Origin: Myxococcus stipitatus DSM 14675
Lineage (GTDB): Bacteria > Myxococcota > Myxococcia > Myxococcales > Myxococcaceae
Length of the DNA: 64,000 bases
Assembly: GCF_000331735.1 (NCBI RefSeq)
Contig: NC_020126.1
Coordinates: 6,637,501-6,701,500 of the forward strand
Direction: 5' to 3'
Under the pieces are notes generated by a model, which was not told the DNA's origin, ran no database searches, and was given only the letters and a program-made list of their open reading frames with translations. Position numbers and translations under genes: made by a program. Below are positions 16,693 through 25,474 of this stretch, piece after piece. Positions within the stretch are counted from its first letter, which is position 1. Each line of letters begins with the position of its first letter.

Positions 16693-17154
16693 TCACGTCC
16701 CAGCGACCCAGGCGGGCCCCGCGCGCCGGAGCGTCCCCTGGGGCTGGCCCTCCAGCGTGAGCTCATCGGGCCCCGAGCGGCGCGCGTCGTAGGCGTAGCC
16801 GCCCTCCTGGACCTCCTGGAGGTACACCACCACCGCGTCCAGCACCGACTCCTGGACGACCTGGAAGGTGGCGTCGCCGCAGCGGGGCTCATCCCCTTCG
16901 AAGAAGCGCTCCAGCATGGCCTGCTCGGGCCGGCGGACGTACACCCGCACCGGCGTGGGCTCGTTGCGGCCCAGGGAGGCAATCTCCTCCACCATCCGAG
17001 AGGGCGTGGGTTCCTTCAGCACGGATTGAATCAGGCTGCACTTGTCCGCCTCCACCTCCCGCCGCTCGGCGAGCGGCGCTTGATGCGCGCAGCCCGCCCC
17101 CGCCAGGAGCGCGACACCCATCGCGCCCCAGGCCCACCGCTGGAATCGGTCCAT
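16693..17154 (-). CDS. Putative lipoprotein of unknown function
   Basis: The 153-residue product has a signal segment ending in a lipobox (LLAGAGC, Cys about residue 22), so it should be an outer- or inner-membrane lipoprotein. AGGAGG five bases before the ATG at 17154 decides the start. The body is mixed charge with no motif I recognise. Two cysteines (about residues 39 and 89) could form a disulfide. It follows the OmpA-like gene by 31 bases and may be cotranscribed with it. Confidence 0.75.
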   Translation of the reverse strand: MDRFQRWAWGAMGVALLAGAGCAHQAPLAERREVEADKCSLIQSVLKEPTPSRMVEEIASLGRNEPTPVRVYVRRPEQAMLERFFEGDEPRCGDATFQVVQESVLDAVVVYLQEVQEGGYAYDARRSGPDELTLEGQPQGTLRRAGPAWVAGT

Positions 17155-17185
17155 CCCTGCCTCCTCACGACGCTTCATCCACCCG

Positions 17186-18211
17186 CTACAGCTTCCTCCA
17201 CCGCGGGGAGAAGGGCGCTCGAGGCAGCACCGGGTCCTCCACCGCGATGATGTATTCGGCCCGGCGGTTGCCCGCTTCCGCCGTCTCGTCCGGAGTCCGC
17301 ACGGCTGGCGACTCCTCACCCAATCCCTCGTAGAAGATGGGGACCTTCAACCCGCGCTGACGGAAGGCCGCGGCGAGACTCCGCGCCCGCTTGAGCGACA
17401 GCTCCCGGTTGTCCTTCGAGTCCCCCACCGTGTCCGTGTGCCCGAGCACGAAGAGGCGAACCGCCGCGAAGCGTCCGTATTTCGCAAGCGCTTCCGCAAT
17501 CAACGCATGGCTCCTGTCCAGCTTGCCTCGCTCGGCCGCGGGAATGTCCGCGCGCCCCGAGGCGAAGCCCACCTCTTCGTGGGGAATGTCCATGCGCCAC
17601 GGGAAGAGGTCCACACCCGTGTAGAAGTCCGATGTGTCGAAGGCCCGGAGGGAAATCTTCATCACCCGGCCCTCGGCGGGTGGCCAGCTCACTCCCAGCG
17701 GCGTGCCCGCCCGCTCGCCCTTGAAGGGCACCTCGCCCTCGAAGGCCTTCTTCCCCGTGTCCATCAGCACGGTGAGCTCCACGCGGCCCGCGGGACGCGA
17801 GAGCAGGAAGGAGAGCTTGCGCCCCGCGACGTCCACGTCCTCCGGGCGCACCTCCAACCGCAGCGGCCCGTTGAGCTCCGTGTCGAAGGAAAGCGGCATG
17901 CTGGCTGCCTCGGCGTCGGGGAAGCGCACCACCAGCTCGCCCTCGTAGTGGAAGCGGCCCTCGGGCTGCTCCAGCTCGATGCGACGGGTGATGCCTGGCT
18001 TCCCCCCGCCCTTCATCTCGACCACCTTCCCATCCCCGCGCTTCAGCTTCAGCTCGAAGCCAGCAATGGGCTCGTCGATGTGCACGAGCAATGCCGGGAG
18101 CTTCTCGCCCACCGCGGCACGGCCCTCCAGGGACACCCGGATGGCTTCGGCGAACGCGGGCAGCGGCGACGAGACGGCAAGACACAGCAGCAGGACCAGG
18201 CGGGCATTCAT
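17186..18211 (-). CDS. OmpA-family C-terminal domain protein
   Basis: The 341-residue protein has a signal peptide (cleavage likely after AFAEA, near residue 22) and a beta-rich middle of about 200 residues. An OmpA/MotB peptidoglycan-binding domain occupies about residues 225-330. The domain shows FVLGHTDTVGDSKDNRELSLKRARSLAAAF and a final NRRAEYII, the diaminopimelate-binding signature. It likely tethers the envelope to peptidoglycan. The N-terminal region contains no recognisable porin barrel and could be a periplasmic adhesion or lever domain. The ATG at 18211 fits the signal peptide. Confidence 0.85.
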   Translation of the reverse strand: MNARLVLLLCLAVSSPLPAFAEAIRVSLEGRAAVGEKLPALLVHIDEPIAGFELKLKRGDGKVVEMKGGGKPGITRRIELEQPEGRFHYEGELVVRFPDAEAASMPLSFDTELNGPLRLEVRPEDVDVAGRKLSFLLSRPAGRVELTVLMDTGKKAFEGEVPFKGERAGTPLGVSWPPAEGRVMKISLRAFDTSDFYTGVDLFPWRMDIPHEEVGFASGRADIPAAERGKLDRSHALIAEALAKYGRFAAVRLFVLGHTDTVGDSKDNRELSLKRARSLAAAFRQRGLKVPIFYEGLGEESPAVRTPDETAEAGNRRAEYIIAVEDPVLPRAPFSPRWRKL

Positions 18212-18393
18212 GGCGCGGCGTCGGCCTCCGGCTTCGCGGGGCACGCGGCGACGGCGCCCCGGCTGGGTGGATTCCACCGCGACAGGGTAGGCCGGTGCTC
18301 CGTGCGAGGAAATGCTTCGCGAGCAAGACGCGGCGGCGCGCGACGACATCCCCCCGCCACGCCCCACCTCTCGGGCGGCCGGGGAGGCATGCA

Positions 18394-18424
18394 CCGGCCC
18401 GGGTCCCCCGCCCTTCCGGGCCGG
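18394..18424 (-). terminator. Candidate hairpin terminator after lpxI
   Basis: Two 9-base arms, CCGGCCCGG and CCGGGCCGG, are perfect complements with a 13-base loop and start two bases past the lpxI stop. No U-run follows on the minus strand, so it may slow polymerase or act with Rho. Its position closes the long envelope operon. Confidence 0.45.
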
Positions 18425-18426
18425 AC

Positions 18427-19251
18427 TCAGGGAACGCCGATGAGGGTGATTCCCGAGTCCTTGGCGGCGGCGAACAGCGCGGGCGCGTCCAGCAGCACCG
18501 TGCGGCCCGCCTCCAGCGCGAGGACCTTGGCCCCGACTTCGTTCATCACTTCCAGCGTGCGGGGTCCCGCCGCCGGCAGGTCGAAGCGCAGGTCCTGGTG
18601 GGGCTTGCAGCGCTTCACCACCACCGCGCCCGCGCCTCCCAGCTTGCCGCCTCGGCGGATGGCCTCGTCCGTGCCCTCCACCGCCTCGAGCGCCAGGACG
18701 TGCCCCTGGTGCACCACCACCGTCTGGCCCACGTCCGCCTGGCCCAGCAGCACCGCCACCTCGCGCCCCAGCGCCACGTCCTTCTCCTGCGCCTCGCTCA
18801 GCACCGGGCCCGCCAGGTGACCAGGCGGACAGAGCACCTCACCCAGGTAGTCCGTGGGGGCGATGATGGTGACGCCGCGCGACTCGAAGTCCGCGGCCAC
18901 CGCGCGCAGGAGCGCGTCATCCCGGAAGCTGCGCAGGCGGGAGATGATGCGGACGGCGCCCAGGTCCGGCCGAGCGTCCGTCAGCGCCTTCACATGGCTG
19001 ATGCCACCCGCCATGGCCGCCTGCTTCACGCCCGCGGAGATGAAGGCCTTCTGGATGCGGTTCACCTGGCCGACACGGACCCAGGTCAGCGCGCCCACCT
19101 CGGAGGCCAGCGCCGGGTCCGTCTCTCCCTTGTGCGCCACGGCGATGACTTCCAGTCCCCGAGCCCGCGCGGCGCGAGCGAAGAGGAAGGGAAGCTGGCC
19201 ATTGCCCGCGATGAGACCAATCTTGCCGTCTGGCGGCGCGCTGCTCTCCAT
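18427..19251 (-). CDS. lpxI: UDP-2,3-diacylglucosamine pyrophosphatase, LpxI type
   Basis: LpxI hydrolyses UDP-2,3-diacylglucosamine to lipid X, the step that LpxH does in enterics. The 274-residue protein begins IGLIAGNGQLPFLFARAARARG and includes VRVGQVNRIQKAF, AGGISHVKALTD and the C-terminal VVKRCKPHQDLRFDLPAAGP. These are typical of the LpxI (formerly DUF1009) family. It directly follows lpxA, as is usual in organisms that lack LpxH. The product feeds LpxB, encoded at 14157. Confidence 0.95.
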   Translation of the reverse strand: MESSAPPDGKIGLIAGNGQLPFLFARAARARGLEVIAVAHKGETDPALASEVGALTWVRVGQVNRIQKAFISAGVKQAAMAGGISHVKALTDARPDLGAVRIISRLRSFRDDALLRAVAADFESRGVTIIAPTDYLGEVLCPPGHLAGPVLSEAQEKDVALGREVAVLLGQADVGQTVVVHQGHVLALEAVEGTDEAIRRGGKLGGAGAVVVKRCKPHQDLRFDLPAAGPRTLEVMNEVGAKVLALEAGRTVLLDAPALFAAAKDSGITLIGVP

Positions 19252-19260
19252 GTCCGCAGA

Positions 19261-20037
19261 CTAGCGCGTCAGGCCGCGCTTGCTCTGCGCGATGAAGCTC
19301 ACGAGGTGGTCCACCTCGGGGTGTCCCGCCAGCTCAGCGCGCAGCCGCGCCAGCGCCTCCTGCAGCCCCAGCTTGGAGCGGAACAGGATGCGGTGGGCTT
19401 CCTTCACGCGCTCGATCTGCTCCTTGGAGTAGCCGCCGCGCTCCAGGCCCACGGTGTTGAGCCCCACCAGCTCCGCGCGGTCTCCCTGCGCCGTGGCGTA
19501 CGGCGGGATGTCCATGGTCACCATGGCGCCGCCGGAGATGAAGGAGAAGCGGCCCAGGCGGGTGAACTGATGCACCGCCGCCAGGCCGCTGATGATGACG
19601 TGGTCTTCCATCTCCACGTGGCCCGCCAGCGCGGACCCGTTGCCGATGCGACAGCCGTTGCCGACGATGCAGTCGTGGGCCACGTGGCTGTTGGCCATCA
19701 AGAGGGTGCCATGGCCGATGCGCGTGGCGCCGCCCCCACCGACAGTGCCCTTGTGCAGCGTGACGAACTCGCGCACCTGGTTGTCGTCACCCAGCGTGAG
19801 CTCGGTGTCTTCCCCCGCATACTTCAAGTCCTGCGGGTCCGCCCCGATGGAGGCGAACTGGAAGATGCGGTTGCGCGCACCGATCGTCGTGCGGCCCTCG
19901 ATGACGACGTGAGGCCCCACGCGGGAGCCTTCGCCAATCGTCACCTGCGGTCCAATCACCGAGTACGGTCCGACCTGGACCGACTCGTGTAGACGCGCAT
20001 CGGGATGAACCACCGCGGTGGGATGAACCTGAGCCAT
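19261..20037 (-). CDS. lpxA: UDP-N-acetylglucosamine acyltransferase
   Basis: LpxA performs the first acylation of lipid A synthesis. The 258-residue protein opens with a left-handed beta-helix built of hexapeptide repeats (for example VVHPDARLHESVQVGPYSVIG). The catalytic His is in FVTLHKGT, about residue 120. The C-terminal helices (KEAHRILFRSKLGLQEAL) are those of the family. The length matches E. coli LpxA (262). It sits 29 bases after fabZ and ten bases before lpxI, in the conserved lpxD-fabZ-lpxA order. Confidence 0.97.
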   Translation of the reverse strand: MAQVHPTAVVHPDARLHESVQVGPYSVIGPQVTIGEGSRVGPHVVIEGRTTIGARNRIFQFASIGADPQDLKYAGEDTELTLGDDNQVREFVTLHKGTVGGGGATRIGHGTLLMANSHVAHDCIVGNGCRIGNGSALAGHVEMEDHVIISGLAAVHQFTRLGRFSFISGGAMVTMDIPPYATAQGDRAELVGLNTVGLERGGYSKEQIERVKEAHRILFRSKLGLQEALARLRAELAGHPEVDHLVSFIAQSKRGLTR

Positions 20038-20066
20038 GTCGTCTCCTCTGCCTCTCGAGCTCGCGG

Positions 20067-20528
20067 TCAGGACGCCGCGCTCTCTTCCGCCCCAGCGTCC
20101 TTGTCCACCACCGTGGCCAGGAACTCGCCTTCGGCGACCTTCACGCCATCCACGGTCGCCGTGCCCTTCGTCTTCCAGACCGCGCCCTTGTGGCGCAGCA
20201 CCTCGATGAGCAGCTGCACCCGGTCTCCCGGCACCACCGGCTTGCGGAAGCGCGCGCCATCCACGCCCATCAGGTAGGTCACCTTCTGGGAGGGGTCCAT
20301 GTTCTCGCTCTTGTACGCGAGAATCGCGGACGCCTGGGCCAGCGCCTCCAGGATGAGCACTCCCGGCATCACCGGGTGCCCCGGGAAGTGGCCGTTGAAG
20401 AAGGGCTCGTTGATGGTGACGTTCTTGAAGGCCGTGATTTTCTGGCCCGGAACAATCTCCACCACCCGGTCGATGAGGAGGAACGGGTACCGGTGCGGCA
20501 GCAAGTTCTGGATTTCTCGGATGTCCAT
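20067..20528 (-). CDS. fabZ: (3R)-hydroxyacyl-ACP dehydratase
   Basis: FabZ dehydrates 3-hydroxyacyl-ACP in fatty acid synthesis and competes with LpxA/LpxD for substrate. The 153-residue protein has LLPHRYPFLLIDRVVEI, and NGHFPGHPVMPGVLILEALAQ carrying the catalytic His and Glu. RFRKPVVPGD follows. The ATG at 20528 shares a base with the lpxD stop (TGATG) and is preceded by GGGGGAG. A hydrophilic tail of about ten residues (DKDAGAEESAAS) extends beyond the usual end. Confidence 0.97.
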   Translation of the reverse strand: MDIREIQNLLPHRYPFLLIDRVVEIVPGQKITAFKNVTINEPFFNGHFPGHPVMPGVLILEALAQASAILAYKSENMDPSQKVTYLMGVDGARFRKPVVPGDRVQLLIEVLRHKGAVWKTKGTATVDGVKVAEGEFLATVVDKDAGAEESAAS

Positions 20529-21592
20529 CACTCCCCCTTCTCCTTCTCCAGCAGCTCCACCCTGCGGCGCAGGGCTCGCATTTCCTTGAGCAGGTCGGCC
20601 ACCTGGTTCACCGCCGCGCTGGCGCGGAGCCACTCGCGATGGGGAACGGCCGGAGAGCCACTCACCACCTGGCCATCCGGGACGTCATGGGCCACGCCGG
20701 ACTGCGCGCCCACCTTCGCCATGTCGCCCACGCGGATGTGGCCCACCACACCCACCTGGCCCGCCAGCACCACGCCCATGCCAATCTCCGCCGAGCCGGA
20801 CACACCGGCCTGGGCGCAGATGAGGCTCAGCGCGCCAATCTTCACGTTGTGCGCCACCTGCACCAGGTTGTCGACCTTGGTGCCGCGGCCCACCACCGTC
20901 TCGCCGACCGTCGCGCGGTCGATGCAGGAGCAGGCGCCCAGCTCGACGTCGTCCTCGATGCGGACGATGCCCACCTGGGGAATCTTGTAGTGCTCCGGCC
21001 CCGCTTCGCCTTCCGGATTGAACGCGAAGCCAAAGCCATCCGCGCCCACCACGGAGGCGGAGTGGAGGATGCACCGCGAGCCCACGATGCAACCCTCGCG
21101 CACCGTCACGTTGGGGTGCAGGACACTGTCCTCGCCCACCTCGGCGTGCTCGCCCAGATAGGCGCCCGGGAACAGCACCGAGCGAGCCCCCACCTTGGCG
21201 CCGGCCTCGACGGTGGCGCCCGCCATCACCGTGGCTTCCGGATGGACGGTGGCTTCGGGGTGGACCCACGCGCCAGGGCGGATGCCCGGCGCGGGCCGAG
21301 GGCTGGGGTGGAACAGGCGCAGCAGCTTGGCGTAGGCCAGGTGCGGATTGGACACCCGCACGAGCGCGACGCCGTCGCGAGGAGGCACGTCCGCGCCGAT
21401 GAGGACCGCCGAGGCACGGGTGGCCTCGAACTGGCGGCGATAGCGCGTGTTTCCGTAGAAAGACACGTCTCCCGGGCCGGCTTCCTCGAGCCCGTTGAGT
21501 CCGTGGATGAGTTGCTCAGAGTCACCGAGAAGCTCTCCCCCGACATGGGCGGCGAGCTCCCCGAGCCGACGAGGTGCGGGGGAGGTCTTCAC
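20528..21592 (-). CDS. lpxD: UDP-3-O-acylglucosamine N-acyltransferase
   Basis: LpxD adds the second, N-linked acyl chain. The 354-residue protein has the uridine-binding N-terminal domain (RLGELAAHVGGELLG ... SFYGNTRYRRQF). A hexapeptide-repeat beta-helix follows with the catalytic His in VDNLVQVAHNVKIG, and a C-terminal helix that ends LLEKEKGE. The best start is GTG at 21592, ten bases after the skp stop. The longer frame upstream is out-of-frame skp. No strong ribosome site is seen, so coupling to skp translation is likely. Confidence 0.94.
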   Translation of the reverse strand: MKTSPAPRRLGELAAHVGGELLGDSEQLIHGLNGLEEAGPGDVSFYGNTRYRRQFEATRASAVLIGADVPPRDGVALVRVSNPHLAYAKLLRLFHPSPRPAPGIRPGAWVHPEATVHPEATVMAGATVEAGAKVGARSVLFPGAYLGEHAEVGEDSVLHPNVTVREGCIVGSRCILHSASVVGADGFGFAFNPEGEAGPEHYKIPQVGIVRIEDDVELGACSCIDRATVGETVVGRGTKVDNLVQVAHNVKIGALSLICAQAGVSGSAEIGMGVVLAGQVGVVGHIRVGDMAKVGAQSGVAHDVPDGQVVSGSPAVPHREWLRASAAVNQVADLLKEMRALRRRVELLEKEKGE

Positions 21593-21602
21593 GTGGCGCG
21601 GT

Positions 21603-22154
21603 CTACTTGGTCGGGGCGTCCTTCGCCGCCGTCTTCTTGGAGCTGTTGTACGCCCGGATGACTTCGTTGGAGATGTCGTACTGGGCCTTCGCGAAGACGA
21701 TGCCCGAGTCGCGCTTCTCCAGCACGAGGCCCAGGTCGTCCCGCTGCGCGATGGACGCCACCACCTGGTCAATCTTGTTGATGATGGGCTCCATCTCCTG
21801 GCGCTCCTTGTTGGCGGCCTCGGCGCGGCTCTTCTCCCACTTCTGGGCGAGCGTCATCACCTTGCGCTGCAGCTCCGCCTCCTTCTGGCCCCGGACGTCG
21901 GCGGCCATGGCGCTCGCCTGCTTGTCCAGCGCCTCCTTCTCGGCGCGGAGGGCGGACTGCTCCTTGTCGATCTCCTTCTGCTTGTCCTCCAGCCACTTCT
22001 GGAGGCGGGTCTTGGCGGCCTTGCCGTCATCCACCTCGAGAAGGACCCGCTGAAGGTCCACGTAGGCGACCTTCATCTCCGCGGCCGAAGAGGCCACCGG
22101 CAGGGCAAGCGACAGGACGGCGGCCATGGCCGCGACAGTGGTGCGAAGCGACAT
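21603..22154 (-). CDS. skp: OmpH/Skp-like periplasmic chaperone
   Basis: The 183-residue precursor has a signal peptide (cleavage near SSAAE, residue 25). KVAYVDLQRVLLEVDDGK is the Skp family N-terminal strand. Next comes a long Lys/Glu-rich coiled-coil hairpin (residues 45-135) and a C-terminal strand returning to the trimer core. Skp holds unfolded outer-membrane proteins in the periplasm and passes them to BamA, whose gene lies 104 bases upstream. AGGAG eleven bases ahead of the ATG supports this start. A short hydrophilic Lys-rich tail ends the protein. Confidence 0.92.
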   Translation of the reverse strand: MSLRTTVAAMAAVLSLALPVASSAAEMKVAYVDLQRVLLEVDDGKAAKTRLQKWLEDKQKEIDKEQSALRAEKEALDKQASAMAADVRGQKEAELQRKVMTLAQKWEKSRAEAANKERQEMEPIINKIDQVVASIAQRDDLGLVLEKRDSGIVFAKAQYDISNEVIRAYNSSKKTAAKDAPTK

Positions 22155-22258
22155 GTTCAACAGCTCCTCAGGGAAGGGTACAGGGTCCGACGTCAGACGC
22201 CCGGGCTTGTTCAACCCTTCCCGCCAGGGCGGGGCCGGGACGACAGGGCGACGGCTTA

Positions 22259-24751
22259 TCAGAAGAAGTTGCCGATAGTGAACTCGAACAGAATCCGTTC
22301 GTCTTCCGGCCGCCTGGTGAGCGGGATGCCCCACTCGAAGCGAAGGGGGCCGATCGGGCTGAACCAGCGGAAGCCGAAGCCCGCCGAGTGGAAGAGGCCG
22401 AGTGGCAGCTTGTCCTGCTTGTCCTCGAAGAAGCGCTCGTTGGAGGCGTACGCGTTGCCCGCGTCGTAGAAGAGCACGCCGCGCAGGCCGGCCTTCTCGA
22501 AGATGGGGAACTCGAGCTCGAAGTTGAAGACGAGCTGCTTGTTGCCGCCGACGAGGAAGTCCGTGACGGTGGCGTCCGGGCTGCTCGAGCGAGGCACCTT
22601 CTGGGTCGGGCTGATGCTGCGCAGGAAGTAGCCACGGACGCTGTTGATACCACCCACGTAGTACTGCTCGGAGATGGGCAGCGGCTTGTCCGCGTCGAGC
22701 TGCTGGATGTAGCCCAAGGAGGCGTTCGTCTTGAAGACGAAGCCCAGCGGCATCGGGAAGTACAGGCGCGAGGTCGCGGTGTAGCGGTTGAAGAGGAACG
22801 TGCCGCCAAGGAAGTCCGGGGCGAACTCCACCGAGCCGACATGGTAGAAGCCGCGCGACGGGAACAGGCGGTTGTCGCGGCGGTCGAAGGAGAGTGACAG
22901 CCGCGCCGCGCTGGTGGTGCCCGACTTGAACTGGTTGGCCAACAGCACCGCGCCCAGGTTCGAGCCCGCCTCCACGTTCACCCACTCACGGGTGTAGCCG
23001 ATGGTGCCCAGCAGGTCGTCGATGAACTGGTAGCCGATGGAGACGGTTCCACCGGTGGAGTTGCGGATGAAGCCTTCGTAGTCCGCCTGGACGCGGAAGA
23101 ACTCCGCGGACAGCAGGTAGTTCGTGTCCAGGAAGTACGGGTCGTAGAACGACAGCTGCACCAGCGAGCGCAGGCTGGAGATCTGCGCGGACGCGGAGAC
23201 GCTCTGGCCCCAGCCCAGGAAGTTGTTCTGGGAGATCTGCGCCGTGAAGATGAAGTTCTCCACGTTGGAGAAGCCCAGGCCCACCTGGAAGGTACCGGTG
23301 GCCTTCTCCTTCACCTCCACCTGGAGGACGATGGTGTCGTCGGTGCTGCCCGGGCGCTGGGTGATCTCCACCGTCTCGAAGTAGCCCAGGGCGGTGACGC
23401 GCTCCTTGCTCCGGCGCACGCCCGTGCCGCTGTAGAGCTCGCCTTCGTACACGCGCAGCTCGCGGCGGATGACCTTGTCGCGCGTCTTCGTGTTGCCGCT
23501 GACGTCGATGCGCTCGATGGTGACCTGCGGGCCCTTCTGCACATCGAAGGTCAGGTCCACCGTGCGGTTGTCCGCGTTGACGCTGGTGACGGGGTTGATG
23601 TTCGCGTACGCGTAGCCGCGGTCGTAATACACGTCCGACAGGCCCAGGATGTCCTGCGACAGCTGCGAGCGGTTGAAGCGGTCCTTGGAGCGGGACCGCA
23701 TCAGCCCCATCATCTGCTCCTTGGAGACGTCGGGGAGCAGGTCACCCGCGATGTCGATCTTCCCGATGTCGTACGGCTCGCCCTCGGTGATGCGCAGGGT
23801 GATGTAGATGTAGCGCTTGTCCGCGGAGAGCTGGACCGTGGGCTTGTCGATCTTGACGTTGATGAAACCGCGGTCGTAGTAGGCGATCTGGATGACGGCC
23901 AGGTCGCGCTGGAAGGCGTCCTCGCGGTACGTGCCCTCGCCCGTGAAGAAGGAGAAGAAGCCTCCCTCGCGGGTGATCATCGTCTCCTTGAGCTCCGACG
24001 CGGTGACCTTCTCCGCGCCGATGAGGGTGATCTGCTTCACCATCACCTTGGCGTGCTCGTTGATGACGATGACGACGTCGACGCTCCCACTGCCCTCGGC
24101 GGAGGGTTTGATTTCGTGGGAGACCTCGGCGAGGAAGAAGCCCTTCTCCACGTACTTGGCCTGGATCTTCTTCACCGTGTTGCGCACGGTCTCCAGGTCC
24201 AGAATCGTGTTGGCCTTGACCTCGATGTCGTCCTTGAAGTCGTCCTTGTTGAGCTCCTCGTTGCCCTTGAGCGAGACGGAGCGGACCACGGGCCGCTCCT
24301 CCACCCGGACGACGTAGGCGATGCCACGAGGCATTCGCTGCCGGAGCAGCTCCACGTTCTGGAAGTACCCCAGGGCCCACACGGCCCGGAGGTCTTCCGA
24401 GCTGCGGGCGGGGTCCCAAGGCTGACCCACCTTGGTGCGCAGGGCGCGGCGGATGGCCTCGGCCTCCACGCGCTTGTTGCCCTCGACTCGAATCTCCACC
24501 ACCCGGTTCGCCTCTTCCTCCGACGAGGCAGGGGCTTCTTCAACGGGGGCGTCCGAGGGGCGCTCGGGCTCTTGGGGAGTGGGCGCGGGAGTGCTCGGAG
24601 ATGGGGCCTGAGAAGGCGCACCCCCGTTCACCTGTGCCCGGACGGGGCCAGGCACGAGCGACCACAGGACGACCGCTATCAGCGGGAGCAGTGACTTGCG
24701 CGACAGAACGGGGTGCCTCAAGGGGAGACCGGCCGGGAAAAGGCGGGGCAA
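22259..24751 (-). CDS. bamA: Outer-membrane protein assembly factor BamA
   Basis: BamA inserts beta-barrel proteins into the outer membrane. The 830-residue protein has a signal segment (to about residue 40) and a Pro/Ala/Glu-rich linker of about 40 residues. Five POTRA domains (about residues 83-420) follow, then a barrel ending EFTIGNFF with the terminal Phe typical of BamA substrates and BamA itself. The barrel carries the conserved SVRGYFLRS block (VRGY; about residue 720). The start shown is TTG at 24751, with another TTG ten codons later; neither has a good ribosome site, so the start is uncertain. The linker before POTRA1 is longer than in enterics. Confidence 0.93.
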   Translation of the reverse strand: MPRLFPAGLPLRHPVLSRKSLLPLIAVVLWSLVPGPVRAQVNGGAPSQAPSPSTPAPTPQEPERPSDAPVEEAPASSEEEANRVVEIRVEGNKRVEAEAIRRALRTKVGQPWDPARSSEDLRAVWALGYFQNVELLRQRMPRGIAYVVRVEERPVVRSVSLKGNEELNKDDFKDDIEVKANTILDLETVRNTVKKIQAKYVEKGFFLAEVSHEIKPSAEGSGSVDVVIVINEHAKVMVKQITLIGAEKVTASELKETMITREGGFFSFFTGEGTYREDAFQRDLAVIQIAYYDRGFINVKIDKPTVQLSADKRYIYITLRITEGEPYDIGKIDIAGDLLPDVSKEQMMGLMRSRSKDRFNRSQLSQDILGLSDVYYDRGYAYANINPVTSVNADNRTVDLTFDVQKGPQVTIERIDVSGNTKTRDKVIRRELRVYEGELYSGTGVRRSKERVTALGYFETVEITQRPGSTDDTIVLQVEVKEKATGTFQVGLGFSNVENFIFTAQISQNNFLGWGQSVSASAQISSLRSLVQLSFYDPYFLDTNYLLSAEFFRVQADYEGFIRNSTGGTVSIGYQFIDDLLGTIGYTREWVNVEAGSNLGAVLLANQFKSGTTSAARLSLSFDRRDNRLFPSRGFYHVGSVEFAPDFLGGTFLFNRYTATSRLYFPMPLGFVFKTNASLGYIQQLDADKPLPISEQYYVGGINSVRGYFLRSISPTQKVPRSSSPDATVTDFLVGGNKQLVFNFELEFPIFEKAGLRGVLFYDAGNAYASNERFFEDKQDKLPLGLFHSAGFGFRWFSPIGPLRFEWGIPLTRRPEDERILFEFTIGNFF

Positions 24752-24797
24752 TGTACGGGAAGGGGCGCGACGCCCTCAATCCAAAAGCGCGGAGCCA

Positions 24798-25472
24798 TCA
24801 AGCCTCCGACACCTGCCCGCCGGCCAGCCGCAGGCGGCGGGGCATGGAACGGGCCAGGGTCTCATTGTGGGTGACCACCACGGCGGTGATGCCCAGCTCC
24901 CGGTTGACGTCCCGGAGGAGCTGGTGGATGCCCTCGCCGGTGGCCGGGTCCAGGTTGCCCGTCGGCTCGTCGGCGAGGAGGACAGCGGGCTTGAGCACCA
25001 GGGCGCGGGCCAGGGCCACCCGCTGGGCTTCACCACCGGACAGTTCCCCTGGCCTGTGGTCTACCCGCTGCCCCAATCCCACCCGCTCCAGCAGCTCCCG
25101 GGCGTAGGCGTAGGCCCCGGTGCGCTCCCGGCGCTGGATGAGGGCGGGCATGGCCACGTTCTCCAGGGCGGTGAACTCCGGCAGGAGGTAGTGGCTCTGG
25201 AAGACGAAGCCGATGGTGCGGTTGCGGAACTCGGCGATTTCCGCGTCGTTCATGGCGAAGACGGAGCGGCCCTCGAAGAAGACCTCGCCCGCGGCGGGGG
25301 CATCCAGGGTGCCCAGCACGTGCAAGAAGGTGCTCTTGCCAGCGCCGGAGGCGCCCACCAGGGACACGAGCTCTCCCTTGGCGATATCGAGCGACACGGA
25401 GCGCAGGATGTCGATGCGCTTTCCGTGCAGGAAGTAGCTCTTGAAGACGTTGCGGATGGACAACAGCGTCAT
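24798..25472 (-). CDS. lolD: Lipoprotein-release ABC ATPase LolD
   Basis: The 224-residue ATPase has Walker A VGASGAGKST, the Q-loop FVFQSHYLLPEFTALENV typical of the LolD/MacB group, signature LSGGEAQRVALARAL and Walker B AVLLADEPTGNLD. It powers release of lipoproteins from the inner membrane with the LolC/E permease encoded directly upstream (two-base gap). The ATG at 25472 was chosen because the longer frame runs out of frame through the permease gene. Confidence 0.94.
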   Translation of the reverse strand: MTLLSIRNVFKSYFLHGKRIDILRSVSLDIAKGELVSLVGASGAGKSTFLHVLGTLDAPAAGEVFFEGRSVFAMNDAEIAEFRNRTIGFVFQSHYLLPEFTALENVAMPALIQRRERTGAYAYARELLERVGLGQRVDHRPGELSGGEAQRVALARALVLKPAVLLADEPTGNLDPATGEGIHQLLRDVNRELGITAVVVTHNETLARSMPRRLRLAGGQVSEA

Positions 25473-25474
25473 GG

